Source: Paludibacter sp. (lineage in GTDB: Bacteria; Bacteroidota; Bacteroidia; Bacteroidales; Paludibacteraceae). From it: 64,000 bases of DNA. The notes beneath the pieces are model-generated. The model was not told where the DNA came from and did no database searches. It saw only the letters and a list, made by a program, of their open reading frames with translations. Where the stretch lies: positions 49,947 to 113,946 of the forward strand of contig JANJVQ010000007.1 of the NCBI GenBank assembly GCA_024710005.1, given 5' to 3'. The first letter of the stretch is position 1. The number at the start of each line of letters is the position of its first letter. Positions 18,165 to 26,348 of this stretch are shown here, in pieces. Both the position numbers and the translations under genes were made by a program.

Positions 18165-18185
18165 GCAAGCAAATTTTGTTATCGT

Positions 18186-18938
18186 TTAAACCGCAACCTC
18201 CTGTTTGATCCAGTCGTAGCCCCTGGCCTCCAGTTCCAGCGCCAGTTCCTTGCCTCCGGATTTCACAATCCTTCCATCATGCAACACATGCACATAATCA
18301 GGAATGATGTATTCAAGCAGACGCTGATAGTGTGTAATCACAATAGTTGCATTTTCGGGTGATTTCAGTTTATTAACGCCATGAGCCACAATACGAAGTG
18401 CATCGATATCCAGTCCCGAGTCCGTTTCATCTAAAATTGCTAATTTAGGTTCAAGCATGGCCATCTGGAAGATTTCGTTTCTTTTCTTCTCTCCTCCTGA
18501 AAAGCCCTCGTTTACAGAACGGTTGGTAAGTTTGTTATCCATTTCAACCAAGGCTTTTTTCTCACGCATGATCCGCAAGAAATCAGTAGCCGATATCGGA
18601 GGCAATTCTCTGTATTTGCGTTGCTCATTGATGGCCGTACGCATGAAATTGACCATACTCACCCCCGGAATTTCTACAGGATACTGAAAACTCAGGAAAA
18701 TACCTTCGTTGGCACGTTCTTCCGGAGCCATTTCCTGTAAATCTTTCCCTTCGAAAACAACGCTTCCCTGGGTTACTTCAAATGCCGGGTTACCGGTAAT
18801 AACAGAAGAAAGTGTTGATTTACCGGAACCATTCGGTCCCATAATGGCGTGAATTTCACCGGGTTTTACCGACAAACTCAGTCCTTTTAATATCTCTTTG
18901 CCATTGATGCTGGCGTGCAGGTTTTTTATTTCTAACAT
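18186..18938 (-). CDS. sufC: Fe-S cluster assembly ATPase SufC
   Basis: 250 residues, a cytoplasmic ABC-type ATPase. Motifs are Walker [11 protein letters not shown]-loop [14 protein letters not shown], the ABC signature FSGGEKKR, Walker [13 protein letters not shown] and the H-loop [10 protein letters not shown]. SufC drives conformational change of the SufBD scaffold. It lies between sufB and sufD. Confidence 0.97.
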   Translation of the reverse strand: MLEIKNLHASINGKEILKGLSLSVKPGEIHAIMGPNGSGKSTLSSVITGNPAFEVTQGSVVFEGKDLQEMAPEERANEGIFLSFQYPVEIPGVSMVNFMRTAINEQRKYRELPPISATDFLRIMREKKALVEMDNKLTNRSVNEGFSGGEKKRNEIFQMAMLEPKLAILDETDSGLDIDALRIVAHGVNKLKSPENATIVITHYQRLLEYIIPDYVHVLHDGRIVKSGGKELALELEARGYDWIKQEVAV

Positions 18939-19022
18939 GAGTATATTTACTATTTATTTACTATTTACTTTGAAATCATAACATTAACCAGTTTTTCGCT
19001 TTTCGCTTTCAGTTTTCCGCTG
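18939..19022 (-). repeat. Intergenic repeats between sufB and sufC
   Basis: Two repeat types fill this 84-base gap. Next to the sufB stop (18990-19021, read on the minus strand) is AGCGGAAAACTGA followed by AAAGCGAAAAGC, both blocks also found just after the aldolase stop at 32552. Nearer sufC (18944-18971) is a tandem of AGTAAATA-type units. No promoter or coding capacity is seen. Confidence 0.65.
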
Positions 19023-20459
19023 TTACCCCACTGAGCCTTCCAGCGTTATCTGCAGCAGCTTCTGCGCTTCCACCGCGAATTCCATTGGTAATTTATCGAC
19101 CACTTCCTTGGCGTAACCGTTTACAATCAACCCAACGGCATCTTCAGTAGAGATACCCCGTTGGTTACAATAGAAAATCTGATCTTCGGATATCTTGGAG
19201 GTAGTGGCTTCGTGTTCAACAATAGCCGATTCGTTGTTGACTTCCATATAAGGGAAAGTATGAGCGCCACACTTATCGCCCAGCAATAGGCTGTCGCACT
19301 GCGAGAAGTTTCTTGCATTTTCAGCGTTAGCACCTACTCTGACCAAACCACGGTAGCTGTTCTGACTTACCCCCGCGGAAATCCCTTTCGATAAAATATG
19401 TGAACTGGTATTTTTTCCCAGGTGAATCATTTTCGTTCCGGTATCCGCCTGCTGATGGTGATTCGTTACCGCTACTGAATAAAATTCAGCAGACGAATTA
19501 TCTCCCTGAAGGATACAGGACGGATATTTCCAGGTGATGGCCGAACCGGTTTCAACCTGTGTCCAGGAAATGTGCGAGTTCTCACCTTTACAGATTCCCC
19601 GTTTGGTTACAAAATTATAGATGCCACCCTTACCTTCCTTGTCGCCCGGATACCAGTTCTGAACGGTTGAATACTTCACATCTGCATTTTTCATCGCCAC
19701 GATTTCAACGATGGCAGCATGTAGTTGATTTTCATCGCGTTGCGGAGCTGTACAGCCTTCGAGATAGGAAACATAGCTATCCTCGTCCGCCACGATGAGC
19801 GTGCGTTCAAACTGACCGGTATTGATCGCATTGATACGGAAATAAGTAGATAATTCCATCGGGCAGCGTACGCCTTTCGGGATATAAACAAAAGAGCCAT
19901 CACTGAAAACCGCACTGTTCAGCGCAGCAAAGAAATTATCGGTATGAGGCACCACTGTTCCCATGTACTTCTTCACCAAGTCGGGATGATGTTCCACCGC
20001 TTCACTGAACGAGCAGAAGATAATGCCCATTTCGTACAGCGTTTCCTTGAAAGTAGTTTTCACCGAAACCGAGTCCATTACCGCATCTACAGCAATACCC
20101 GACAAGGCTTTTTGTTCTTCGAGTGGAATACCCAATTTATTAAATGTGGCCAGCAGTTCAGGATCTACATCATCCAGACTCTGGGGTGCGTTCTTTCGGG
20201 GAGCTGCAAAATAAGAAATCGATTGATAATCAATTTCAGGTATATTCAAATGTGCCCATTCCGGCATTTTCATCGTCAGCCAGTGACGATATGCTTTCAG
20301 TCTGAACTCCAGCATCCATTCCGGTTCATTCTTTTTGGCTGAAATCATCCGCACCACCTCTTCATTTAACCCAATAGGAATCACATCCGTCTCAATATCG
20401 GTGGTGAATCCGTACTTATATTCGCTTTGCGTTACTTCGTGTATAATTGTATCTGACAT
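19023..20459 (-). CDS. sufB: Fe-S cluster assembly protein SufB
   Basis: 478 residues, normal SufB length. Conserved segments are [79 protein letters not shown] and the cluster/ligand region [21 protein letters not shown]. SufB is the main scaffold of the SUF system. It is the first gene of the run and has a -7 element plus an upstream palindrome that may be an operator. Confidence 0.97.
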   Translation of the reverse strand: MSDTIIHEVTQSEYKYGFTTDIETDVIPIGLNEEVVRMISAKKNEPEWMLEFRLKAYRHWLTMKMPEWAHLNIPEIDYQSISYFAAPRKNAPQSLDDVDPELLATFNKLGIPLEEQKALSGIAVDAVMDSVSVKTTFKETLYEMGIIFCSFSEAVEHHPDLVKKYMGTVVPHTDNFFAALNSAVFSDGSFVYIPKGVRCPMELSTYFRINAINTGQFERTLIVADEDSYVSYLEGCTAPQRDENQLHAAIVEIVAMKNADVKYSTVQNWYPGDKEGKGGIYNFVTKRGICKGENSHISWTQVETGSAITWKYPSCILQGDNSSAEFYSVAVTNHHQQADTGTKMIHLGKNTSSHILSKGISAGVSQNSYRGLVRVGANAENARNFSQCDSLLLGDKCGAHTFPYMEVNNESAIVEHEATTSKISEDQIFYCNQRGISTEDAVGLIVNGYAKEVVDKLPMEFAVEAQKLLQITLEGSVG

Positions 20460-20478
20460 AATCTTATAAAATTGACTG

Positions 20479-20486
20479 CAAATTTA
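20479..20486 (-). promoter_or_regulatory. Candidate -7 element for sufBCD
   Basis: The minus strand reads TAAATTTG (TAnnTTTG), 19 bases upstream of the sufB ATG. Confidence 0.5.
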
Positions 20487-20514
20487 ATAAAAATCGCATA
20501 GGTACCGAAATAAC

Positions 20515-20529
20515 ACCTGTTATACAGGT
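20515..20529. promoter_or_regulatory. Palindrome upstream of sufB, candidate operator
   Basis: ACCTGT-TAT-ACAGGT is a perfect 6+3+6 inverted repeat, 28 bases upstream of the sufB -7 element, around the -33 to -40 region. SUF operons are commonly iron- or redox-regulated, but the regulator here is unknown. Confidence 0.45.
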
Positions 20530-20625
20530 TTTGTTTAATAAGATTGTTTTAATTGTGTTTCTTTAAATTATCTCGGAATATTGGGTGATTGAACCTGCCT
20601 CCCCAATTCATTATTGATCAAATAA

Positions 20626-20733
20626 AAAAAGCAAGCTTGCTTTTGGTGAATCGCACGCTTGCTTTTTGGGAAAAGTATTAGACCGTTTTATAAAAAGGAC
20701 GCCTGCTTTTTGGTAATCGCAAGCGTCCTTTTT
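20626..20733 (-). terminator. Tandem pair of related hairpins downstream of the GH57 gene
   Basis: Hairpin 1 has arms 20626-20636 and 20657-20667 (AAAAAGCAAGC/GCTTGCTTTTT). Hairpin 2 has arms 20692-20702 and 20723-20733 (AAAAAGGACGC/GCGTCCTTTTT). Both have 20-base loops of nearly the same sequence, so the unit looks duplicated. On the minus strand each ends in a T-run, as expected for terminators of the GH57 gene ending at 20775. The 315-base gap 20460-20774 otherwise holds the sufB promoter region and AT-rich sequence. Confidence 0.7.
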
Positions 20734-20774
20734 GGTTTAACAACATTTTGTCTGATTTTATACTGTTTTTATAC

Positions 20775-23762
20775 TTAACGCAACAGTAGTCTTGATGTAA
20801 AAACATGCGTTGCATCCTCCGACATTACCCGGATGAAATAGATTCCCGATGACAGTTTTCCCCTATCAAACACAGAGGTTGAACGTGTTACTGGTTCCAC
20901 ACGTACCGGTTTACCACTGATGTCGAGTATGGTCATTTCGTATGTTTTGCTCCTGTCTATATTCGGTAAATCAACTATAAATTGGTCTGTCGCGGGTTGC
21001 GGATACACGAGCGCCTGCAACTGTACCGGGTTGTGTACCGACGATGCCGGGCAAGTAGCTGTTTTAACGGTGAATTTATTTCCTGAAGGAGCATCGTACT
21101 CGTAACAGGTAGATTGCGTGATACCCGTGACATCAACCGACTGTGGATTTGCATTTTGACTGAAAATCACGTTCACACTGGTGATGCTTTCAGGGAAAGT
21201 ATAACTAAACCAGTCATTCCCCATGTCATTCATCAACTGTCCCGGCCAGGCGCCAAAGACATTTCCACCTGCATGCCAGGCCCAGAGATGAACCCCTGCT
21301 GTACCCCAGTCGACCGGACGTTTAAAGGAAACCGTAATACCACCCGGCTCAGGTTCGGGATCAGGCAGGTTGCTGCTGATGCTGATTTTATAATCCTGAC
21401 CGTTGTTGTTATCCCAGGTATTGTTTCCGTGGTTGATAACAAAGTTAACGGCTGAGACCTTCTGAGCTGCATTATTAAACGGACCCAGCGTTACCTGCCA
21501 TTGTTCTCCTACCTTTGCAAAAGGTGTTTCAAGCGCTGATCCGGCTGTTGTAGTGGTGCCTTCGGGACGATAAGCCGCATGTGGAGTTGTCCAGCTACCA
21601 CCAACCGCGTTCACACCCCAATGCAGCTTACTGGTAGCTGTGGCGGTAGTACAGGTAATTACAATTACACTATCCTGATTGGGAGCCTCGGGCGACCAGC
21701 TCACACCGCCAGTACCACCACCCGTTTCACCATCACCAGTTCCTACATACACATGCTGAATGGGTGTTTTGAACACATTTCCCTTAGCGTCGACCGCCTC
21801 CACATAATAATCAATCAACACGTCTTTCTGACCAGTAATTTCAGCATAACACAAGTCTGCTTTTGCTGCCGGCAGGATAAAAAAATTCAGTTCGCCGTCA
21901 CCCGTCGGGTCGGCAGCCATCGGACGGCGGTTCATTTCGATCCCTTGCCAGGAACCGACTTCACTACCCCCGGCATAAGTGTCATTCTGAATACTCTCTA
22001 CCGGATTCCATCCATCGTTGTCAATGCGGTATTTTAAGGTGACCGATGTGAGTCCGCTCACATCATAAGCATAAGTCCACACATGAAAATCGCTGGCATA
22101 ATTCACTTTTTTATAACCGGTCGTTGGACCAAACCCCACCGAACCGGGATTATACGGATAGCGTTGCGGAATAAATACCGATGGTGGTGTAAGGTCAACA
22201 CCAGCGTTAGCATTGATAACCTGTTGCGCGTACTCAATCGCGATATTACCGGTCATCGATGGTTTCACCTCCATATCCTCCGCCTTTCCGTAATACATGA
22301 AACCCGAATTGAGTCCACCGAAATAGAAATGCCAGGCTTTTTCGGCGTTTGTAGCTGATGTACCTCCATCAGCAATCTTGTCGATGCGCAGGTTACCACC
22401 TTCCAGGTCTTCGGCCATGGTAACATAATTCTCCGTAGCCGTAATCACCGCCCAGTTGCGGGCATCTTCCGTCCAACCATCCGGATTGAAACGATAATCA
22501 GGCTTGCTGAAAAGCGGCCACAACCAGTTGATGTATTGCGGATGACCCCAGTCGTTTTCGGCATTCACCCAGGCACCATCTTCCACCCGTACAATGGCAT
22601 TGGCAGGCACAGGATGATCATTCAAAAACTGCTGAATGGTGGTTGGTTTATAACCGGCGTTAGCAGCACCGTGGGTAAAACTGCTCACCGCCTCATAATA
22701 GTAACTGCTTCCGCCACCCCAGGCATTGTCGCCATCGTGCGCCAACAAAAGGATAGCGGGTCGTTCGGTATTACTGTACGGTTCCAGTTTCGACTGCACG
22801 TCACCCACGTTAGCGCCACTGTAACCATCCACATAGCCGAAATAGTTACACATAGGCACCACATCAATTTTGTAAGCCACACCCGTTTCCGGGTTTACAT
22901 ACTGCGCTTTGTGAGCCTGATAAGCATAAGGAACAGCCAACCGGTTGCCCCTGCCGTCGATAGTAGCGTCAAACCAATTAACACCGGCAGTAGGCACCTG
23001 GTCGGCACGGTTGGGAGCATCCACATTTCCATTTATATTAAAGGGATGCTCATAATCAGATAAAGTACGGGCTAATTTACTATTGGGCACTACCGACCAT
23101 TCAATCCCACATTCGACCAAAGTCTGAATTATCCTTTCAGAAAAAGCAGCTTCAGCCGGCCAGTAGCCTTTGGAAGTCGTACCGTAGTATTTTAAATTTG
23201 TATATTGATGCGCCTGAATCTGTTTTTTGAGCGTACGGGCGCTTACCAAAGGAGAAAGGGCATGATCCCAGGTGAAATTCACGATGTCTAACCGTGGAAA
23301 TCCACCGGACGTTTTCCAACTGATGGCTTCTTTGTACGGATTCATCCATCCGGCGGAATAACCCCATTGATTTTTAGCCCCCAAAGATTGGATATTTTCC
23401 ATCAACCCGGCTGAAATACTGAGTTGAGCGCCCGCATCAGTCAGACTTTTAATACTATTGATAGCATCCCGCGGTGAACTTTGATAGGCATTGACACGAT
23501 CGGCTTTCGAGAAAATTTCTTCGAGGTTATTGGTAGGATGCGCCACGGTACTGCCCGGGTAGCGATTGCCGCCACTCATTTTCAAGCGGTGGGATTCTTC
23601 AACATACTGCTTAGATTCAGGTTTATCAGCACTTTTATCAGCCCAATACACAGGCTGATCCATGTGCCAGAGGTAGGTTGTATAAATTTTTTGTGCCCGT
23701 ATTGGTTGAAAATTCAGCACAAAAAGAAGCATAATGCATACAATCGGTAGTGGTCTTATCAT
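20775..23762 (-). CDS. Secreted GH57-like alpha-glucanase with two starch-binding modules and T9SS domain
   Basis: 995 residues with a signal peptide (about 1-23). The N-terminal catalytic region (25-440) shows GH57 landmarks: YLWHMDQPVYW (HxQP motif), GYWPAEAAFSERI with a candidate nucleophile Glu, and LLAHDGDNAWGGG with a candidate acid Asp. About 560-690 is a beta-sandwich linker. Residues 705-810 (WGVNAVGGSWTTP) and 820-900 (LWAWHAGGNVFGAWPGQ) look like CBM25/CBM26-type starch-binding modules. The C-terminus (about 920-995, PQPATDQFIVDLP) is a T9SS sorting domain. Expected role: extracellular attack on starch or glycogen. It stands alone, with no SusC/D or amylase neighbours. Confidence 0.83.
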   Translation of the reverse strand: MIRPLPIVCIMLLFVLNFQPIRAQKIYTTYLWHMDQPVYWADKSADKPESKQYVEESHRLKMSGGNRYPGSTVAHPTNNLEEIFSKADRVNAYQSSPRDAINSIKSLTDAGAQLSISAGLMENIQSLGAKNQWGYSAGWMNPYKEAISWKTSGGFPRLDIVNFTWDHALSPLVSARTLKKQIQAHQYTNLKYYGTTSKGYWPAEAAFSERIIQTLVECGIEWSVVPNSKLARTLSDYEHPFNINGNVDAPNRADQVPTAGVNWFDATIDGRGNRLAVPYAYQAHKAQYVNPETGVAYKIDVVPMCNYFGYVDGYSGANVGDVQSKLEPYSNTERPAILLLAHDGDNAWGGGSSYYYEAVSSFTHGAANAGYKPTTIQQFLNDHPVPANAIVRVEDGAWVNAENDWGHPQYINWLWPLFSKPDYRFNPDGWTEDARNWAVITATENYVTMAEDLEGGNLRIDKIADGGTSATNAEKAWHFYFGGLNSGFMYYGKAEDMEVKPSMTGNIAIEYAQQVINANAGVDLTPPSVFIPQRYPYNPGSVGFGPTTGYKKVNYASDFHVWTYAYDVSGLTSVTLKYRIDNDGWNPVESIQNDTYAGGSEVGSWQGIEMNRRPMAADPTGDGELNFFILPAAKADLCYAEITGQKDVLIDYYVEAVDAKGNVFKTPIQHVYVGTGDGETGGGTGGVSWSPEAPNQDSVIVITCTTATATSKLHWGVNAVGGSWTTPHAAYRPEGTTTTAGSALETPFAKVGEQWQVTLGPFNNAAQKVSAVNFVINHGNNTWDNNNGQDYKISISSNLPDPEPEPGGITVSFKRPVDWGTAGVHLWAWHAGGNVFGAWPGQLMNDMGNDWFSYTFPESITSVNVIFSQNANPQSVDVTGITQSTCYEYDAPSGNKFTVKTATCPASSVHNPVQLQALVYPQPATDQFIVDLPNIDRSKTYEMTILDISGKPVRVEPVTRSTSVFDRGKLSSGIYFIRVMSEDATHVFTSRLLLR

Positions 23763-23880
23763 AGCAAAAAATTAAGTGATTCATTTTTTGCAAAATAAGT
23801 CCGCTACTTAAAATAATGCCACAGGAAAGCCCTGAAATTCACCATATTTTACCTGCAAACGTTTGATGTTAAAGCGAATA

Positions 23881-25134
23881 TCAATCCCGTTCCAGTTGCT
23901 TTTGAATCTTACGAATTGCCGCCTCAATAGGCTTATCCGGTTCAATCACGTTGAGCGGTCCCCAGAAATCAGGGTCAGAAAACCCATCCGCTGTTTCGCT
24001 GATTATGACATTCGATCGCAAGCGCTCCCTGAATTTGATTGCCTTGCTGTCGGAACTGCTTTCACGGTCGGTCACAGCCATTTCAATAGCAGCATAATAG
24101 TTCGAATTGAAAAGTTTCCTCTTCCAGTTGATTTTCATGCCCAGTTCAATCCGGCTGTAAGCATAATACCATTTCCCGTCTTTTTCGATGTAATCCATGC
24201 GATAATCGGCTTGAATGGCCGTGACTTTCGCATTCAGGGGTTTCTTGCGAATAAACATATTGGTTGCCTCTGCTTCATTTTGCAGGTTCAAACTGAAAAT
24301 TGCCGTTTTGAGCGCCATGGTAGTTGCATCGATAAAAAACTTTCCACTGTATAGCGCCTCATTTTTTGTCGGGTAATGATTAAAATTTACCACATAAATC
24401 AACCGGTCATCCATCCATTCAATCCTATCGAAAGTAAAATAATACTTTCGGAACATTTCTTCCGTAAACACAATATCCGGATGTTTGATAATGTCAAGAT
24501 ACAGATTATTATACGGACCGCCCATCAGCTTAAACACCAGGGTATCAAGTTTGGTATAATCCGTTTGTTTTCTTGCTTTGTATAACTTTGCCAAATCGTT
24601 TCTATACGCATCATAAGGTTGTTTCTGTACATCCACAACCGCTTCGGAAAGAGACACATAAGTCCTGTTTTTGCGAATTGATTCCCGATAAAAGGCAGTC
24701 ATAAATATTTCCTGTAATGAATAGTTCTCCGGAATCTTTTCATACATTTTTTTAACCAACAAATTAGCATCCTGTGTCAACACATCTATCTGGGGCAATT
24801 GAAATGCCGCCTGCTCCATTGTAATAGTACCCTTTAAGGCCATCAATTCATTCAAGCCGATTGCCCGGCTTTTATACCCAATGTGGCGTATTATTATTTT
24901 AACATCATCATATGTTTTAGGAACTTTCAACAAAAACTCACCGGTTGTATTGGTTACTGTCGCGATATTCATCCCTGACACCAACACATTACAATACGAC
25001 AATGGAGAATTTGTCGCTCTATCTACAATTCTTCCTCTGAATTCGTTGTAGTCAAAGTTGTTATCCTGTCCGAGAACGTTTGATATGCCAAAAACAATCA
25101 AGAATATGGCACCTATGAGACTACCTGATTTCAT
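23881..25134 (-). CDS. Exported CarboxypepD_reg-like domain protein
   Basis: 417 residues from ATG 25134, chosen because it begins a signal peptide (MKSGSLIGAIFLIVFGISNVLGQ). An in-frame ATG at 25194 would add a 20-residue hydrophilic extension. Residues about 35-115 form a carboxypeptidase-regulatory-like beta-sandwich (FRGRIVDRATNSPLSYCNVLVSG, NTTGEFLLKVP), common at the N-terminus of TonB-linked outer-membrane proteins. The remaining 300 residues (DANLLVKKMYEKIPENYS onward) resemble periplasmic or outer-membrane DUF5686-like proteins, but no plug or barrel is evident. Function unknown. Confidence 0.75.
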   Translation of the reverse strand: MKSGSLIGAIFLIVFGISNVLGQDNNFDYNEFRGRIVDRATNSPLSYCNVLVSGMNIATVTNTTGEFLLKVPKTYDDVKIIIRHIGYKSRAIGLNELMALKGTITMEQAAFQLPQIDVLTQDANLLVKKMYEKIPENYSLQEIFMTAFYRESIRKNRTYVSLSEAVVDVQKQPYDAYRNDLAKLYKARKQTDYTKLDTLVFKLMGGPYNNLYLDIIKHPDIVFTEEMFRKYYFTFDRIEWMDDRLIYVVNFNHYPTKNEALYSGKFFIDATTMALKTAIFSLNLQNEAEATNMFIRKKPLNAKVTAIQADYRMDYIEKDGKWYYAYSRIELGMKINWKRKLFNSNYYAAIEMAVTDRESSSDSKAIKFRERLRSNVIISETADGFSDPDFWGPLNVIEPDKPIEAAIRKIQKQLERD

Positions 25135-25279
25135 GACACTAATTTTTTGATTTATAACATTATAACAAATATCGGATATTTTTTGTTGAATCATGCTAAT
25201 GAAGATATTTTTTTTCTGTTAAATAATGTTTTTAATCAAAAAACATCTGATGATTAAGTGCTATTTATCCAATAAAACG

Positions 25280-25287
25280 TATATTTG
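25280..25287 (+). promoter_or_regulatory. Candidate -7 element for tatAC
   Basis: TATATTTG is an exact TAnnTTTG match, 27 bases before the tatA ATG. Confidence 0.5.
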
Positions 25288-25314
25288 CAGTCTCAAATTT
25301 AAAACCAACATATC

Positions 25315-25515
25315 ATGTTAAACTTAATCACATTATGGGCATTGGGAACAGGAGAAATTATCCTGATTGCCCTCGTAGTCTTACTTATTTTCGGTGGTAA
25401 AAAAATTCCTGAACTGATGCGCGGACTTGGAAAAGGTGTTAGCCAGTTCAAAAAAGGAGTAAAAGAAGTCGACGAAGAAATTAACTCCACTTTAAACGAT
25501 ACGAAGGACAAATAA
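25315..25515 (+). CDS. tatA: Twin-arginine translocase subunit TatA/TatE
   Basis: 66 residues, the usual small size. One N-terminal transmembrane helix (about 10-28, [20 protein letters not shown]) is followed by the FGGKKIPEL hinge and an amphipathic helix ([21 protein letters not shown]). TatA oligomers form the translocation element for folded twin-arginine substrates. It is 12 bases upstream of tatC. No TatB-like gene is present, typical of minimal TatAC systems. Confidence 0.95.
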   Translation: MLNLITLWALGTGEIILIALVVLLIFGGKKIPELMRGLGKGVSQFKKGVKEVDEEINSTLNDTKDK

Positions 25516-25527
25516 ACCCCGGTTGTT

Positions 25528-26346
25528 ATGTCTGAAGAAGTTGATGGAGAAAAAAGCCTGTCATTTTGGGAACACCTGGAAGTATTGCGGTGGACGATTT
25601 TCCGTATCCTCATCGCGGTAGCACTTGTTGTTGCCTTCATTTTCACGGCCAAAGAATTTGTTTTCACAAAAATCGTTTTTGCTCCCTTAAGTTCTGATTT
25701 TTGGTTTTACCAGGCACTCTGTTCACTCGGAAATGCTATAAACCTTCCGGGATTTTGCCCTGAGAGTTTTAATATCGAACTAATCAACATCAACTTAGCC
25801 GGCCAGTTTCTGGCGCACATCGGTGCATCATTCAGTATCGCGCTTATTCTCATTATTCCTTATATTTTATTTGAAATATGGCGGTTTGTACAGCCGGCTT
25901 TGTACCCCAACGAAAAATCACATGTGGGATTTGTATTCTTGTCGTCGTCTTTCCTTTTTTATCTGGGAGTAGCTGCCAGTTATTTTGTTATCTTTCCGCT
26001 AACCGTTAGATTTCTGGGCACTTATGAGGTTTCATCCTTAGTCCCTAATCAAATTGCCGTTCAGTCATACCTCGGGACTTTATACATCCTTACTTTCAGT
26101 ATGGGTGTTATGTTCGAAATGCCGGTACTTGCTTACCTGCTTTCTAAATTAGGATTGATACATAAGGATATGCTTAAAAAAGTGAGATCCTATGCTTTCG
26201 TTATTTTGCTGATTCTTTCAGCTTTGGTTACTCCAACCACTGATCCTTTCACAATGATGGTGGTGGCTCTGCCACTATATTTGCTATACGAACTGAGCAT
26301 TTTAGTTTGTAAAAGAAAAACAGTCGATGTAGAAGAAGATGAATAA
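25528..26346 (+). CDS. tatC: Twin-arginine translocase subunit TatC
   Basis: 272 residues, a polytopic inner-membrane receptor for twin-arginine signal peptides. It opens with SFWEHLEVLRWTIFRI, the TatC N-terminal signature (normally HLxELRxR), and has further helices around 85-110, 125-150, 165-190 and 215-250, with FEIWRFVQPALYPNEK and LSALVTPTTDPFTMMVVALPL. It converges on the endonuclease gene, only 2 bases between the stop codons. Confidence 0.96.
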   Translation: MSEEVDGEKSLSFWEHLEVLRWTIFRILIAVALVVAFIFTAKEFVFTKIVFAPLSSDFWFYQALCSLGNAINLPGFCPESFNIELININLAGQFLAHIGASFSIALILIIPYILFEIWRFVQPALYPNEKSHVGFVFLSSSFLFYLGVAASYFVIFPLTVRFLGTYEVSSLVPNQIAVQSYLGTLYILTFSMGVMFEMPVLAYLLSKLGLIHKDMLKKVRSYAFVILLILSALVTPTTDPFTMMVVALPLYLLYELSILVCKRKTVDVEEDE

Positions 26347-26348
26347 TC

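Noticed and set aside
20460..20774. Small gene in the 315-base gap upstream of sufB
   Set aside because: The gap holds the promoter region, a palindrome and two hairpins; no frame with a plausible start and length was seen.
25135..25194. Earlier ATG for the CarboxypepD_reg protein
   Set aside because: The signal peptide begins at the ATG at 25134; the extra 20 residues have no export character.
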